The notes beneath the pieces are model-generated. The model made no database searches and had not been told where the DNA came from. It saw nothing but the letters and a program-made list of their open reading frames with translations. 64,000 nt of DNA from Pseudomonas ekonensis (GTDB lineage: Bacteria; Pseudomonadota; Gammaproteobacteria; Pseudomonadales; Pseudomonadaceae). The DNA lies in the NCBI RefSeq assembly GCF_019145435.1, contig NZ_JAHSTS010000002.1, positions 310,001-374,000 on the forward strand, in the 5' to 3' direction. Shown piece after piece: positions 34,172-43,789 of the stretch (its first letter is position 1; every line of letters starts with the position of its first letter). The position numbers and the translations under genes are program-made.

Positions 34172-36373
34172 CTACTGCTCCGAGAACCCAAGCAAGCCTG
34201 GCGCCGTGAAAAGCGGCAAAAGGCTTGGCTTCGGGTCTTTCGGGACGATCACCTTCAATGGCGGGTTCAGCGCCGAGCCGACGTCAGCCATCTGCTTGGC
34301 CTTGCCGGCGGCTGTGACCGTCATGTTCAAGAGCCCATGTGCAATCGGAAGCTTGGGCATGGCCTGGACGAACCTCAGCAGGTTAGGAACCGTGCTGGAG
34401 CCGGCAGGCTTCATTGGTGGGTTCATGATCGCCCCGCCAGCCCTGAGGATGCGCTGGTAGTCGCTCCAGCCGGCGTTGCCGAAAAGTTCCTTGCCTTTCT
34501 CTGGCCCGATCTTATCCAGCGCCTTCCGCATACCATGGATGGTGAACGAGCCGCCCGTCTCTCCCTGAAGCGTCGCTGAATCCCGGATGTAGGCCTGGGC
34601 CGCGCTGCGCAGCGAGCTCATGATCGGCACGCCTCTCTGGCTCTCAAGCTGGGAAAGGTCTTTCAGCTGGTCGACCTTCATCTTGCCGACGATGTCAGGC
34701 AGGTCTTCCGCAGCATAGTTTCCCTTCAGGATCTTCTCTATCAAAGGACTGGCTTCCTGGAAGCGGAAGCGATCTGCCGCTGCCGTGCGCGCAGCGCGGA
34801 AAGCGTCGGCGATCCCCATTGGGCCATCTGCGGCGGCCTGCTCGGCGCCCCCGGTTAACGGCCCGATCCCACCCTGATATGGAACGATGCCGCCTTGCCC
34901 TGGAGCTGGGGTACCTCCAGGAAGGAAGCGCCCCGGTCCTTCGATCATGCCGATATCCGATGGAGCCGGCTGGACACCTGGGGTCGCACCAGGGCGGAAT
35001 CCCGGTGCCGGGTTGAAGGCCGCCGACTCGCCATTGTCGATGGCGTTGATCAGATGCCTTTTGACAATGTTGAGGGCCACCGCCTCGGCCTTGTCGTTCG
35101 TGCTGTAGATCCTGCCGTTCAGGGCCTGGAGCCGCTGCAGCGCAGTCCCCATGTCGAACGGCTCCTTGCCAGTGGTGGCCTTCTGAAACCAATTCAGGGT
35201 GTCTGCTGGCAGTTTTGACCCGAGCATCTGCTGGTCAAGTTCGGTGGAGGCATCATTGACGAACCTGTGCGGGTCGAGGGGAATGTCTCGCCCGGCAGTG
35301 TCGCGGGCTGCCTGGTAAAGCTTGTCGGCTTTATCCTTCAGGCTGGCATCGTAGTCGGTGATCGACTTTTGCAGGGTCTGCCCGCGCTGGTAGTCGGTCT
35401 CCATGCCGGCGCCCTTGCGGACGCCATAGAGCAGCGACTGATTGGCATCGACAAACCGCTTCTGGATCTGGTCGTCGACAGTGTTCAGGTTGTTCTCCAT
35501 CCACCATTGCTTCGGATCGCGGCTGAGCCAGCCGCGCATTGGCTTAATGCCAAGAGAGTTGAAATCCGCCATGCGGCCCAGCTGGACGCCGTCAAGGTTG
35601 TCCACGTCATCCATCGACTTCTTGCCGATATCGACGATCTGATCCTTGATGGCCTGCGGCAGTGCCGAGAAATCGACACCCTTCCTGGAGAGCTTGGCAG
35701 CCACTTCCATCTCAATGGGCGCAGCCGGCTTCATCATGGCCTGGATGCCGCTGGCGACCTTGCCGATTCCTCGCCCTAGCGCCAGGCCTGCTCCACCCCC
35801 AGCGCCGCCAGCGAGGGTATTCGCCAGCCGGTCAGATATGTCGCCAGGCTGAGAAACAGCTCCGAAAGCTGCGCCGGCGCCGATAGCCTGTTTGTAGGTT
35901 GAAGGTTTGACCATGGCAGTGCCGGCGCTCTCCAGAAGGCCACCAGCGGTTTTCAGGCTAGGCATCATGCTGGCTGCCTTGGTCGCTCCCAACGCCTGGC
36001 CGCCGGCCTGAAGTCCGCGTCCGCCAAGGTATGCGAGGCCAACCTGCCCGCCGATGTTGCCGACAAGGCCCGCAGGATCTGACATCAGGTCGTCATCGGC
36101 CCCCGGCGCACGCTGCCACCCACGAGGCCAGATGACGCCGCCTAGGCCGATGCCTTCCATCAGGTCTGCGACCGCCTTGCCAGCGCCGAGCGTGCCCCGC
36201 TCAAGCCAATTCCTGCCAGCCAGACGATCTGGCGGAGTATTTCGCGCTGGTAATGCAGCGGCCGTCGCCGGAATAGCCGAGGCCGGATGCGCTTGGGCAT
36301 CGTCCCAGACTATTCCAGATGGGTTGACAGCCGGCTCGTCATCCCACTGGATTGATCCTTGTTCAATCGCCAT
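34172..36373 (-). CDS. Large virion ejection protein candidate
   Basis: 733 aa from the ATG at 36373 (GGGAG upstream; overlaps the preceding stop by 11 bp). Ala/Gly-rich N-terminal third with hydrophobic patches, then long helical segments (DQIQKRFVDANQSLLYGVRK, ARTAAADRFRFQEASPLIEK). Size, composition and order match the internal/ejection proteins that podoviruses inject with DNA. No enzymatic motif is seen. Confidence 0.65.
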   Translation of the reverse strand: MAIEQGSIQWDDEPAVNPSGIVWDDAQAHPASAIPATAAALPARNTPPDRLAGRNWLERGTLGAGKAVADLMEGIGLGGVIWPRGWQRAPGADDDLMSDPAGLVGNIGGQVGLAYLGGRGLQAGGQALGATKAASMMPSLKTAGGLLESAGTAMVKPSTYKQAIGAGAAFGAVSQPGDISDRLANTLAGGAGGGAGLALGRGIGKVASGIQAMMKPAAPIEMEVAAKLSRKGVDFSALPQAIKDQIVDIGKKSMDDVDNLDGVQLGRMADFNSLGIKPMRGWLSRDPKQWWMENNLNTVDDQIQKRFVDANQSLLYGVRKGAGMETDYQRGQTLQKSITDYDASLKDKADKLYQAARDTAGRDIPLDPHRFVNDASTELDQQMLGSKLPADTLNWFQKATTGKEPFDMGTALQRLQALNGRIYSTNDKAEAVALNIVKRHLINAIDNGESAAFNPAPGFRPGATPGVQPAPSDIGMIEGPGRFLPGGTPAPGQGGIVPYQGGIGPLTGGAEQAAADGPMGIADAFRAARTAAADRFRFQEASPLIEKILKGNYAAEDLPDIVGKMKVDQLKDLSQLESQRGVPIMSSLRSAAQAYIRDSATLQGETGGSFTIHGMRKALDKIGPEKGKELFGNAGWSDYQRILRAGGAIMNPPMKPAGSSTVPNLLRFVQAMPKLPIAHGLLNMTVTAAGKAKQMADVGSALNPPLKVIVPKDPKPSLLPLFTAPGLLGFSEQ

Positions 36374-37580
36374 AACCGATGCTCCCGTCCGAGTATTGAA
36401 CAACTCTACGTCCGCTGGCATCTCGCCCAGTACGCAATACTCTCACTTGAGGCATTGAAGCCGCTTGACTAGGCTGTGCATGGTTACGTGGAGACAACTT
36501 GTCTGCGCCACGGCCGGCCGGGATACGCATGTCCTGTTCAGTTTGGCGCCTGGCTTCAATTTTTTGCTGAATCACTTCCGGGCTATCCCCGACAACTGGA
36601 AAGAAGGTCCGAATATTGTTGTCGACTTCATCCGCTGTCGCCGCGGCTCCTGTCTTTGCCCGCAAATATGACTCAGCCCATTGGCGTTGAGTCTGGGCGA
36701 CCTTTTGCGCCTCCGCCCCTGCAAACATGTTGGTGTATTGGCTGTTGGTCAGCGCAACACGCGCAGGCGATACCGACGCGCCAATCTTGTCGAAGGTGTT
36801 CGAAGCATCGCGCATTTGACTCAAATAGAGCGTGTTCTTGCCTTCCGCCTCCGTGAGTTTCGACGCGGTTCCATCTTGGAATGGCATGCCATTTTGTGTA
36901 ACCACAGGAGTGGCTTGCCCGGTCCCCTTATCAACTCGGTAAGTGTTTCCGTCAGGCCCTGTAAAGATCTGCATGCGCTGTGCTTCCTTGTTGATGTTAT
37001 TGGCATCGTCCAGTGCCCTGATATTGGCCCAACCGCGCGCATTGGCAGCCTGTTCTGACGGAGACATCGTGACGTTGAAAGCTTGCCCGGCAGTCGGCAC
37101 TACGAACTGCTTCATGCCACCTTGATCAACCAGCTGCGGCGCCACGTATGAGTCGACGGCCTGGCCGACCGGGCGCCCATACTCGTCATACTGCATGGTC
37201 TGCTTGCTGCCGTTTGCGCCAGGTACTTCTATGGTGCGCGCAACCTTGCTCATGGCCGCATTCGGCATCTGCGCAAGCTTCATGATGTCTTCAGGCGTTG
37301 CGCCGACCTGCAGCGCCGTCTTGTAGTCGAAAGTTGGATTACCGTCGGCATCCTTACCGTACAGAGTCGGCAGCGTGTCACGCTGCAGCTGCAGCAACTG
37401 GGCTTTCTGGGCCTTCAAGGCATTGGCGTTTGCAGCTGAATAGCCAGCGACTCCGGAAAGCCCGGCGGCACCCAAAGTGTTGATCGGGCCGCCCCGGCCA
37501 GCGCTGGCGAGACCGCCAAAAGCTGCCGCAAGCAACCCCTGGCCTGCTGGGGTCTTAACGAAATCAAGAAGTCCGTCCAT
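36363..37580 (-). CDS. Virion ejection/structural protein
   Basis: 405 aa. Hydrophobic Gly/Ala-rich N-terminus (GLLAAAFGGLASAGRG), then a mixed helical domain with GGMKQFVVPTAGQAFNV and RQWAESYLRAKTGAAATADE. Second of three consecutive genes with the look of podovirus ejection proteins. Function inferred from position only. Confidence 0.6.
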   Translation of the reverse strand: MDGLLDFVKTPAGQGLLAAAFGGLASAGRGGPINTLGAAGLSGVAGYSAANANALKAQKAQLLQLQRDTLPTLYGKDADGNPTFDYKTALQVGATPEDIMKLAQMPNAAMSKVARTIEVPGANGSKQTMQYDEYGRPVGQAVDSYVAPQLVDQGGMKQFVVPTAGQAFNVTMSPSEQAANARGWANIRALDDANNINKEAQRMQIFTGPDGNTYRVDKGTGQATPVVTQNGMPFQDGTASKLTEAEGKNTLYLSQMRDASNTFDKIGASVSPARVALTNSQYTNMFAGAEAQKVAQTQRQWAESYLRAKTGAAATADEVDNNIRTFFPVVGDSPEVIQQKIEARRQTEQDMRIPAGRGADKLSPRNHAQPSQAASMPQVRVLRTGRDASGRRVVQYSDGSIGYGD

Positions 37581-37581
37581 T

Positions 37582-38109
37582 TCAGCCTCGCAGGAATCGG
37601 TGTTGGGCGTTCATCTGCTGCCGGCGTGCGCGCAGGGGGTCTTGCGGGCCATCGGCGAGCGCGGCCATGGTTTCCGGGCCGCCGCCGACCTGTTGCATTG
37701 GGGCTGCCTGTGGCTGGCCCTGGCCACCGCCAAGCAGGCCTGCTGCCTGCATACCGGTAGACGCCGCATCCAGGAACGGTTTGGCCTGGGAGGCGAACTG
37801 GCCGGCCTGCTGGCCGAACGTACCGAGCAGGCCTGGCGAGGCCGCTGCGGATCCGCCGGCGGTGGTCGATGCCCCCATTGCGCCGCTGACAAGTGGCTGG
37901 CCAAGGCCATACCCTGCGCTCCCAGCCCCTGCCCCAGCGCCGGCCGCACCTGCACCGCCTGCAGCAGCACCGCCCGCCATGGCGCCCCCCAATAGGCCGC
38001 CTCCGGCACCCATGGCGCCACCGATGGCAGCGCCCTTCAGTGGGTTCTGACGGTTCGACATCGCGCCTGCGACGGCCCCGATTGCGATTGGAATCAGAAG
38101 TGGGAGCAT
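37582..38109 (-). CDS. Gly/Ala-rich ejection protein
   Basis: 175 aa. N-terminal hydrophobic helix (MLPLLIPIAIGAVAGAM) and a long Gly/Ala run that could insert in membranes. Shares one base with the stop-start junction at 38109. Likely forms part of the trans-envelope channel with its two neighbours (inference). Confidence 0.6.
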   Translation of the reverse strand: MLPLLIPIAIGAVAGAMSNRQNPLKGAAIGGAMGAGGGLLGGAMAGGAAAGGAGAAGAGAGAGSAGYGLGQPLVSGAMGASTTAGGSAAASPGLLGTFGQQAGQFASQAKPFLDAASTGMQAAGLLGGGQGQPQAAPMQQVGGGPETMAALADGPQDPLRARRQQMNAQHRFLRG

Positions 38110-38987
38110 TACTTGCCGCCTCCGGACGATTTGGTGGTCGAGGTCTGCCCAATGCCAGAGCCGAACACGCCGGACATGGCGGCGAGTTGCTTGTATGGCA
38201 GGTTCTGTTGATCCAGGAACGACTGGTATTGCGTGTCCAGTTGCTGCTGCTGGTTGTCCTGGTACATGTTGGCCGCGTTCATGAAGTTGTTGGCGACGTT
38301 CATGCCCTGACTCTCGTAACCCGGCGCAAGGCCGAGCATCTGGCTCTTCATCTGGTCGTTGCGATTGGCATAGTTCTCGGCCAACTGCTGTTGGGCGGTG
38401 TAATCCTGCATACGCATGTTGGACGCTGTATTGGCCAGGTTCTTGGTCAGGTCATTCAGCGAGTTCTGGGTCGCCGCCTGGTTCCCGGTATTGCCGAAGG
38501 AGCCGGAGTTGACCATCTGCGTGGTCAGTCCCGGGGCGATCGCATCGTTGTAGTTGCGGGTGATGTCGCCCATGGCTGCATCGATGTTCTGCTGCAGGTA
38601 TGGGTTCGATCCGGAATACGGGTTCTTGGTGGCTGCGGATCCAGAGGTCAGGCCGGCGGTCACTGCGTTCCTGGCCGCATTCATGGAAGAATCGCCATTG
38701 TTGAAGATCTGCCCCAGCCTGGCGGTCGCCGAGTTCTGGAAATCGTTCATGCCGGCGACTTGCTGGCCCCAATATGGCTGGTATGGCTGGTTCGACAAGT
38801 CCATGGCCTTGGTAGCGTAGGCTGACGCAAGCGGCTTCAGCTCTTGAGGGATGGACTGGGTAGTCGTGCTCGAGCCTCCACCGCCCTTGTGCGGACGCAG
38901 CGCATCACCGCTGAACCGAGGGATCGCCCCAAATGCAGGTCCGCCGAATTCGGCGTCCAGATGTTCGTGCAGGGTATCGATGTTCAC
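38109..38987 (-). CDS. Virion structural protein, Asn/Gln-rich
   Basis: 292 aa, starting at GTG (38987) with TTGGAGG upstream; the start overlaps the preceding stop as GTGA. Rich in Asn/Gln/Gly (NPYSGSNPYLQQNIDAAMGD, NQAATQNSLNDLTKNLANTA), as in tail-associated podovirus proteins. No domain recognised. The longer ATG reading overlaps the upstream gene and is rejected. Confidence 0.6.
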   Translation of the reverse strand: MNIDTLHEHLDAEFGGPAFGAIPRFSGDALRPHKGGGGSSTTTQSIPQELKPLASAYATKAMDLSNQPYQPYWGQQVAGMNDFQNSATARLGQIFNNGDSSMNAARNAVTAGLTSGSAATKNPYSGSNPYLQQNIDAAMGDITRNYNDAIAPGLTTQMVNSGSFGNTGNQAATQNSLNDLTKNLANTASNMRMQDYTAQQQLAENYANRNDQMKSQMLGLAPGYESQGMNVANNFMNAANMYQDNQQQQLDTQYQSFLDQQNLPYKQLAAMSGVFGSGIGQTSTTKSSGGGK

Positions 38988-39394
38988 AGGTCGACCTCCA
39001 ATACTTGATATACCGGCGCGAAACCGCAACGCTGCCGATAAAGACGCTCCTGGGCCGGCTTTGCTGCGCAGCGCAGCTTCAGGCATCCGAAACTGATTGC
39101 CATGCCGCGCAGCTCGTCGAAAAAGCTTTCGAAATGGCCATTGGGGGCATAGACCTCATAGACATATAGGACGCGGAAGTTGGGCAATTGCTCGACGCCG
39201 ATCACCCCCCAACCGGCGATCGTTTCGTCATGGTCAAGACGCACCAAGGTGCGTTCACCGCGGCTGAGCATCATCTTCAGCTGGTCGCCGGTGATCTCCC
39301 CGCCGGATGTGGCGCAGGCCAGCCCAAGGTTATGGGCACCCTCCTTCCAGGCCACGTCGATATGGGTCTGCGGCACAACGATGATCTTGCTCAT
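38984..39394 (-). CDS. Phage protein with GNAT-like look
   Basis: 136 aa from the ATG at 39394 (GGGGA upstream; ATGA overlap). Alternating strands and helices, RTLVRLDHDETIAGWGVIGV, VYEVYAPNGHFESFFDELR, and an ending RLYRQRCGFAPVYQVLEVDL resemble an acetyltransferase fold. GNAT-like genes occur in podovirus tail clusters; acetyl-CoA binding residues are not clear. Confidence 0.5.
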   Translation of the reverse strand: MSKIIVVPQTHIDVAWKEGAHNLGLACATSGGEITGDQLKMMLSRGERTLVRLDHDETIAGWGVIGVEQLPNFRVLYVYEVYAPNGHFESFFDELRGMAISFGCLKLRCAAKPAQERLYRQRCGFAPVYQVLEVDL

Positions 39395-39687
39395 CAGTTC
39401 CCCGTGAGATAGCGGTTCTGAACCCAGGTGCCGGGCGTTCCAGAGACAACGCATGTCCACCCGGCGATGATGTATTTCGAGCCGGCTGTGCCGAGCTCTG
39501 TGGGCGCCGAGTTCTTCAGCGAGTCGCCCTGCATCCATGAGCCTGTGGTCGGAGCCGCGGTGCCGGCGGTGTAGAAAGCGGTAATCCGTCCTTCGGACAG
39601 AAGGTTGACCTGACTGGCATGCTCGCGCAGTTCGCGCTGCATGACCGGATCAGTTGTGCCGGCGCGCGGAGTCGTGTTCAGCCTCAT
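39394..39687 (-). CDS. Small virion-associated protein
   Basis: 97 aa, predicted beta-rich after a helical start (VMQRELREHASQVNLLSEGR, then ITAFYTAGTAAPTTGSW). Tightly packed in the tail gene cluster. No family recognised; head-tail or tail decoration is a guess. Confidence 0.55.
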   Translation of the reverse strand: MRLNTTPRAGTTDPVMQRELREHASQVNLLSEGRITAFYTAGTAAPTTGSWMQGDSLKNSAPTELGTAGSKYIIAGWTCVVSGTPGTWVQNRYLTGN

Positions 39688-39688
39688 G

Positions 39689-41134
39689 TCAGCGCATCCC
39701 CTGCGGCATTACCTCGGCATCCATGTGCGTGACCCGCACAGGCCCGACGAACGTGAACGTCGCCTTGTGCCAGCGCGCCGACTGCCGCAGGTCGAATTTC
39801 CCGTCCAGTACCGATCCAGTGGTGCCTGCGGTGAATCCAGCCCCAGAGTTCTGCTGCATGAACGTCTGCACCGTTGCGCTCATCGGCGCCTTGGCATAGC
39901 GCAGGCGGATCTTGTTGATGCATGACACCGCGTCATCATCGCCGACTTCGCCGGTGGTGAATGAGCTCCCAGTTGAATTCCCGGTCATGGCCTGCAGCTG
40001 ATGCGAGTTGTTGAAGATCGACAAAGATTTGCCGCCGGACAGCCAGAACTGCGAATCAAAGGAGTACGGCGCCAACCCGTCGATGGTTGAAGAGATCGAT
40101 GACAGGCCATCGATGGTGACGCCAGACGAAACATAGTTCAGGGCCGCTTCGATGCTTCTATTGGCAACACCCCATTTCCTAGCGTTGACGTGATAGACAA
40201 GCGCGGCGTCTGGGGTCTGCGAGCTAAGCGAAGGGTAAAAAATCCAGACCAGGTTCTTCTGCCGATCGAAGACGCAGATCGTCCTATAGCGGTAGGACGG
40301 ATTCGAGTTGTCGAAGAAGAACTGCCGTACGAACCCATCGGCCACCGGCGCCGGCCGCGTTCCGTCGAAGATCCACATGTTGTCATCGCCGACGAAGAAA
40401 TGCGCGCCGCCGATGTCGCAGATCGCCTCTTTGCCGATGCATCCTGCGTCACCGCCGGGCACCTGCAACCAGTTCCATACCGTAGGTGCCCCGACATACT
40501 GCCCCAAGTAGATTGAACGCTGCTTGTAGGCTATGGCGTATTCGCCGAGCCGCATGCCTGCCGTGAGGCGCCCGGCAGTCGCCACAAGCCTCCCTGCGGT
40601 AGCCTGAGTGGCCAGGCTTGGCGTCCACGATGTATCGTCGAAAGCCGCGCAGCACTGCCAGCCATCTGGCTTCTCTGAGCCGTCGTTTAGGTTGAGTGCC
40701 ATGACGAACGAGCCGACGGTGAACAGGATCTCGGCCTTTGGCGCTCCTGACACGTCGGAGAAGGCTGCCCCTGTAGAACGCTGGATAACGTCCGCGCGGT
40801 TGGCGCACAAGGTCGCGTCTCCGAATTGGGTGATCGACCATCGGGTATCCACGCCACCGCTGTAGGGCGACGCGCGCGAAACGTCATTCCATGAACCTGA
40901 GGCGAGCTCGTAGAGCTTTGTCGCCGTGCCAGCGATGATGCGACGCGTATCATCAAGCTTCGCCACTACAGCGGCACCGATGCAGGAGGCAGCCAGCGCC
41001 GGCGTCCCGGCAGGCGTTGCAGGCTCAGGAGCGCCCTCCATCCCATTGAGGTATGGGATGAGGTTCGTGCAGTCGGAAACAAGCCCTGGCGTCGTCACGT
41101 CAGTATCCGGCGCAAAGCCTGTCAGTTGGATCAT
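39689..41134 (-). CDS. Tail hub/DNA-stabilisation protein, gp10-like
   Basis: 481 aa from the ATG at 41134, overlapping the adaptor stop as ATGA. Starts MIQLTGFAPDTDVTTPG, then repeated beta-strand units (RWSITQFGDATLCANRADVI, DNMWIFDGTRPAPVADGFVR) typical of the beta-propeller tail hub that plugs the portal in P22-like tails. Role in retaining packaged DNA is by analogy. Confidence 0.65.
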   Translation of the reverse strand: MIQLTGFAPDTDVTTPGLVSDCTNLIPYLNGMEGAPEPATPAGTPALAASCIGAAVVAKLDDTRRIIAGTATKLYELASGSWNDVSRASPYSGGVDTRWSITQFGDATLCANRADVIQRSTGAAFSDVSGAPKAEILFTVGSFVMALNLNDGSEKPDGWQCCAAFDDTSWTPSLATQATAGRLVATAGRLTAGMRLGEYAIAYKQRSIYLGQYVGAPTVWNWLQVPGGDAGCIGKEAICDIGGAHFFVGDDNMWIFDGTRPAPVADGFVRQFFFDNSNPSYRYRTICVFDRQKNLVWIFYPSLSSQTPDAALVYHVNARKWGVANRSIEAALNYVSSGVTIDGLSSISSTIDGLAPYSFDSQFWLSGGKSLSIFNNSHQLQAMTGNSTGSSFTTGEVGDDDAVSCINKIRLRYAKAPMSATVQTFMQQNSGAGFTAGTTGSVLDGKFDLRQSARWHKATFTFVGPVRVTHMDAEVMPQGMR

Positions 41135-41736
41135 CGTGCGATGACCTTCATGGTGGAGCCGCTGTACCAGTCGATTCCGTTGATCCCATCGACCGCTTGC
41201 TGATAGAGCTGCCCCCAGGTCGCAAGGCGCGCGTCGTTCATCAGGAACGGCATGGCGGCCAGCAATGAGGCATAAAGATAAGCATTCGGCCAGCTCGCGA
41301 GCAGCCAATTGCTGGTGTTCGTGTCGGATAGCGCCGGCAGCCGCTGCTTGTAGATCAGTTCTAGCGAATACACCGCATCCGGGGTCGGGCCCAGCTCAAG
41401 CTGTCCACCGATGACGGTGAACACGACCGGCTGGCCGGAAGTATTCGCTGCATAGTCGATGCCGATCTCGTCCGGCGACCTGTAGGAAAGCGGCTGGTTG
41501 TACGTGCCGACGACCTGCAGCCTGCGCATATCCAGCATGTCGGTCGGCAGCGTGACGGTCTCTGTGCCGGCTACGGTGGCAAGCGTCGTCCTGGCCTCCA
41601 TGCTGCGCGCATTCAGGTCGATGTTCAGCTGGGTTTCGGCCAGCGTGATGAGGTCTGGAATGATCGCGGACAAGTCGCTGCGGTTGAGCCAGGAAGCGAC
41701 AGAGGCCTGCAGCTCTGCATAGGTCGTGATGCTCAT
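41131..41736 (-). CDS. Head-to-tail adaptor, SU10 type
   Basis: 201 aa. Opening TTYAELQASVASWLNRSDLS, then LPTDMLDMRRLQVVG and AYLYASLLAAMPFL are typical of SU10-like adaptor proteins that bind below the portal. The start overlaps the preceding stop. Confidence 0.75.
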   Translation of the reverse strand: MSITTYAELQASVASWLNRSDLSAIIPDLITLAETQLNIDLNARSMEARTTLATVAGTETVTLPTDMLDMRRLQVVGTYNQPLSYRSPDEIGIDYAANTSGQPVVFTVIGGQLELGPTPDAVYSLELIYKQRLPALSDTNTSNWLLASWPNAYLYASLLAAMPFLMNDARLATWGQLYQQAVDGINGIDWYSGSTMKVIAR

Positions 41737-42020
41737 ACCTTGCCCTTCCAGACGCGGAACGCAGACAGATCAGGATCGTTCAGCATGCGGCGCATGTGCT
41801 CCTTGTTGCCGATGCACTCGTGGAACGTGATGTTGTGCTTGTTGCAGTAGTCCTCGATGATTACGAACGGGATGCTGGCGGCATGCTTCATCTCCGAACT
41901 GCCGTGCAGGCCGGCGTTGTGCAGCGCCTTCGTGTGCTCGGCGATCGGCGTGCAGTCCTGCGTGCGCTGGACAATCATCTTCCCGTCGTCGAAATGGAAT
42001 TTCGTCTCAAGGTCGAGCAT
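41733..42020 (-). CDS. Small conserved-looking phage protein
   Basis: 95 aa, basic and His-rich (CTPIAEHTKALHNAGLHG, DYCNKHNITFHECIGNKEHM). One-base TAATG overlap with the gene before it. No domain recognised; sits between capsid-decoration candidate and adaptor. Confidence 0.6.
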   Translation of the reverse strand: MLDLETKFHFDDGKMIVQRTQDCTPIAEHTKALHNAGLHGSSEMKHAASIPFVIIEDYCNKHNITFHECIGNKEHMRRMLNDPDLSAFRVWKGKV

Positions 42021-42328
42021 TACATGTTCTCCAATGGAGATACCTGCACAACGCCGGCAGACGTCACCTGAAGTGCAGCAATGTTCTTCAGGTTGGATAC
42101 CGCGATGATCACGGCGTCACCTGGCTGAACCATCATGTCGGTGTTGACCGCAGTCACCGTGCCATTGCCGATGCGCACATATGCACCGGTGCTGGCCGTG
42201 ATGCGGATGTAACGTGGCAGTTCGCCGCTCTGCGCATTCGGGATGGCTGAGCTGGCCGACGTTCCGCTGGTGGCGATGTTGACGCCCGTGGCGACGACCT
42301 GGATCGCGCCTTCGAAAGTGTTGCTCAT
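42020..42328 (-). CDS. Beta-rich capsid-associated protein
   Basis: 102 aa, Ala/Ser/Thr-rich with regular strands (PRYIRITASTGAYVRIGNGT, VQPGDAVIIAVSNLKNIA). Composition and size fit a head decoration or head-fibre base protein, by position only. Confidence 0.5.
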   Translation of the reverse strand: MSNTFEGAIQVVATGVNIATSGTSASSAIPNAQSGELPRYIRITASTGAYVRIGNGTVTAVNTDMMVQPGDAVIIAVSNLKNIAALQVTSAGVVQVSPLENM

Positions 42329-42370
42329 GGCGAGCCTCCTCGATGGTTAGCGCCCCCACAGGGGCGCAGG

Positions 42371-42793
42371 TCAGGCCGGGTTGAGGGTCACGGTGAGGTT
42401 GCCGACTGCGGAAGTCGCGGTGCCGGTGAGGTCGTAGCAAAGCGAATCGCCGGCCGCCATCAGCAAATCGCTGGCGGTGGTCGACAGTGTCAGGGCCTGC
42501 TGGGCATTGGCGGTGCCGACGAGGTTGTAGCTGCCGGAATGCAGCGCGGTGCCGGAGGTGATTGCGGTGCCGCTCGGAACCTTGCGGATGACCGCGGTGC
42601 ACGCGCCACCGGTGCCAGCCACGTCAACGCGGCCACGGATGGCCTTGACGGTGTACGGACGGTCGGCGGTGAAGATGGTGCAGTCGACGGTTGTGGCCAG
42701 GTAGTTCAGCGTCACCGGGATGAAGCCGCCATCGCCGTTCGCAGCACCCTCGATGCCGAGCGAGCTGTCCGCGTTCTGTCTGATCTGGGGCAT
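42371..42793 (-). CDS. Putative head decoration protein
   Basis: 140 aa from the ATG at 42793 (GGAGAACG upstream). Beta-rich throughout (DCTIFTADRPYTVKAIRGRV, SLCYDLTGTATSAVGNLTV). Directly after the major capsid gene and a hairpin, the common position for decoration or cement proteins. Function inferred. Confidence 0.55.
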   Translation of the reverse strand: MPQIRQNADSSLGIEGAANGDGGFIPVTLNYLATTVDCTIFTADRPYTVKAIRGRVDVAGTGGACTAVIRKVPSGTAITSGTALHSGSYNLVGTANAQQALTLSTTASDLLMAAGDSLCYDLTGTATSAVGNLTVTLNPA

Positions 42794-42803
42794 TTTCGTT
42801 CTC

Positions 42804-42831
42804 CAAAAAGAAAGGGGAGCCGAAGCTCCCC
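42804..42831 (-). terminator. Hairpin after the major capsid gene
   Basis: GGGGAGC-TTCG-GCTCCCC followed by TTTCTTTTT on the minus strand; probably partial, giving more capsid than downstream transcript. Confidence 0.7.
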
Positions 42832-42849
42832 ATGGTTTTGCCGTCAGGA

Positions 42850-43773
42850 TCAGGCCACGTCGTACACGGCGCCATTGGCTTTCGGGGCGCGGGCTTCGAC
42901 AGTCCATTCCACGATCAACTCGCGCTTCTCGGCGTCGCCAGTCTTCGCCAGTTCCACGGTGCTGAATGGGCGAATGTAGCTGATCGCCCATTTGTCGGCC
43001 TGGAGCACGAACACGTCGTTGGCATCCTGGAAGCGCGAAGGGATGGCCTTCAGCTCACCGAAATCCGAGACGTACACGTCGACCGACGCATACAGCTTGG
43101 CGTCCTCGCCCTTGTCAAAACGGGTCGAGTTGCCGGTGAAGGTGGAGAAGGTCTGTTTTGCGGTAGGAGGCAGCAGGATCGAGTCAGGATCGCCGCCGGC
43201 GGTGAAGCATTTTTGCAGCACGTTCTTCAGACGAGCCTCGGTGAACGCCACGGCGGTGCCCTTGGTGCGGCCGGTGTTGCCGGTGTAGGACGCCAGGGTG
43301 CCACCATTACGGTCGACGTTGTCCACGACCCAACCAACAAGGCCACGAGATTGGCGCGGAGCGGTTGCCAGCACGTCGAGCTGGGTAGCGGAGCTCTCCA
43401 TGTCGCGGCGCAGTTCCAGCGATGCCAGGCTAAGCTGGTAGGCCAGTTCGTTCTTGCGACCGGCGGGGTTCATCGCCTGCTGCGTGCCAGAGACGATCAC
43501 GGTCTTGGTGGAGATCTGGGTGCGGTTGTTCAGGCGCACGGTCGGGGTCACGGTCTTCGCCGTTGCGTCGTCACCTTCCGCCTGGGCATTGTTGGTCACG
43601 GCAGCGGCAAGATCCTGAGTTTGCCACTCGTGCAGCGTGTTGGTCGCAGTGCCCTTCGATGCCAGCGAGATGAACGGCGTGGCGGTCGGCGATATACGGT
43701 AGATGGTATCGGTCAGGTCTTCCCGGTTGCCGATAGCGGCAGTCGTCAGGAACGTGTTGGTTGGTGCAGACAT
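42850..43773 (-). CDS. Major capsid protein, SU10-type
   Basis: 307 aa from the ATG at 43773 with AGGAG upstream. N-terminal TAAIGNREDLTDTIYRISPT and ATPFISL are the mark of the SU10/DUF5309-like HK97-fold capsid family. It follows the scaffold gene and is followed by a hairpin. Copy number in the virion should be the highest of all the products. Confidence 0.82.
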   Translation of the reverse strand: MSAPTNTFLTTAAIGNREDLTDTIYRISPTATPFISLASKGTATNTLHEWQTQDLAAAVTNNAQAEGDDATAKTVTPTVRLNNRTQISTKTVIVSGTQQAMNPAGRKNELAYQLSLASLELRRDMESSATQLDVLATAPRQSRGLVGWVVDNVDRNGGTLASYTGNTGRTKGTAVAFTEARLKNVLQKCFTAGGDPDSILLPPTAKQTFSTFTGNSTRFDKGEDAKLYASVDVYVSDFGELKAIPSRFQDANDVFVLQADKWAISYIRPFSTVELAKTGDAEKRELIVEWTVEARAPKANGAVYDVA

Positions 43774-43789
43774 GATGATGTCTCCTGGG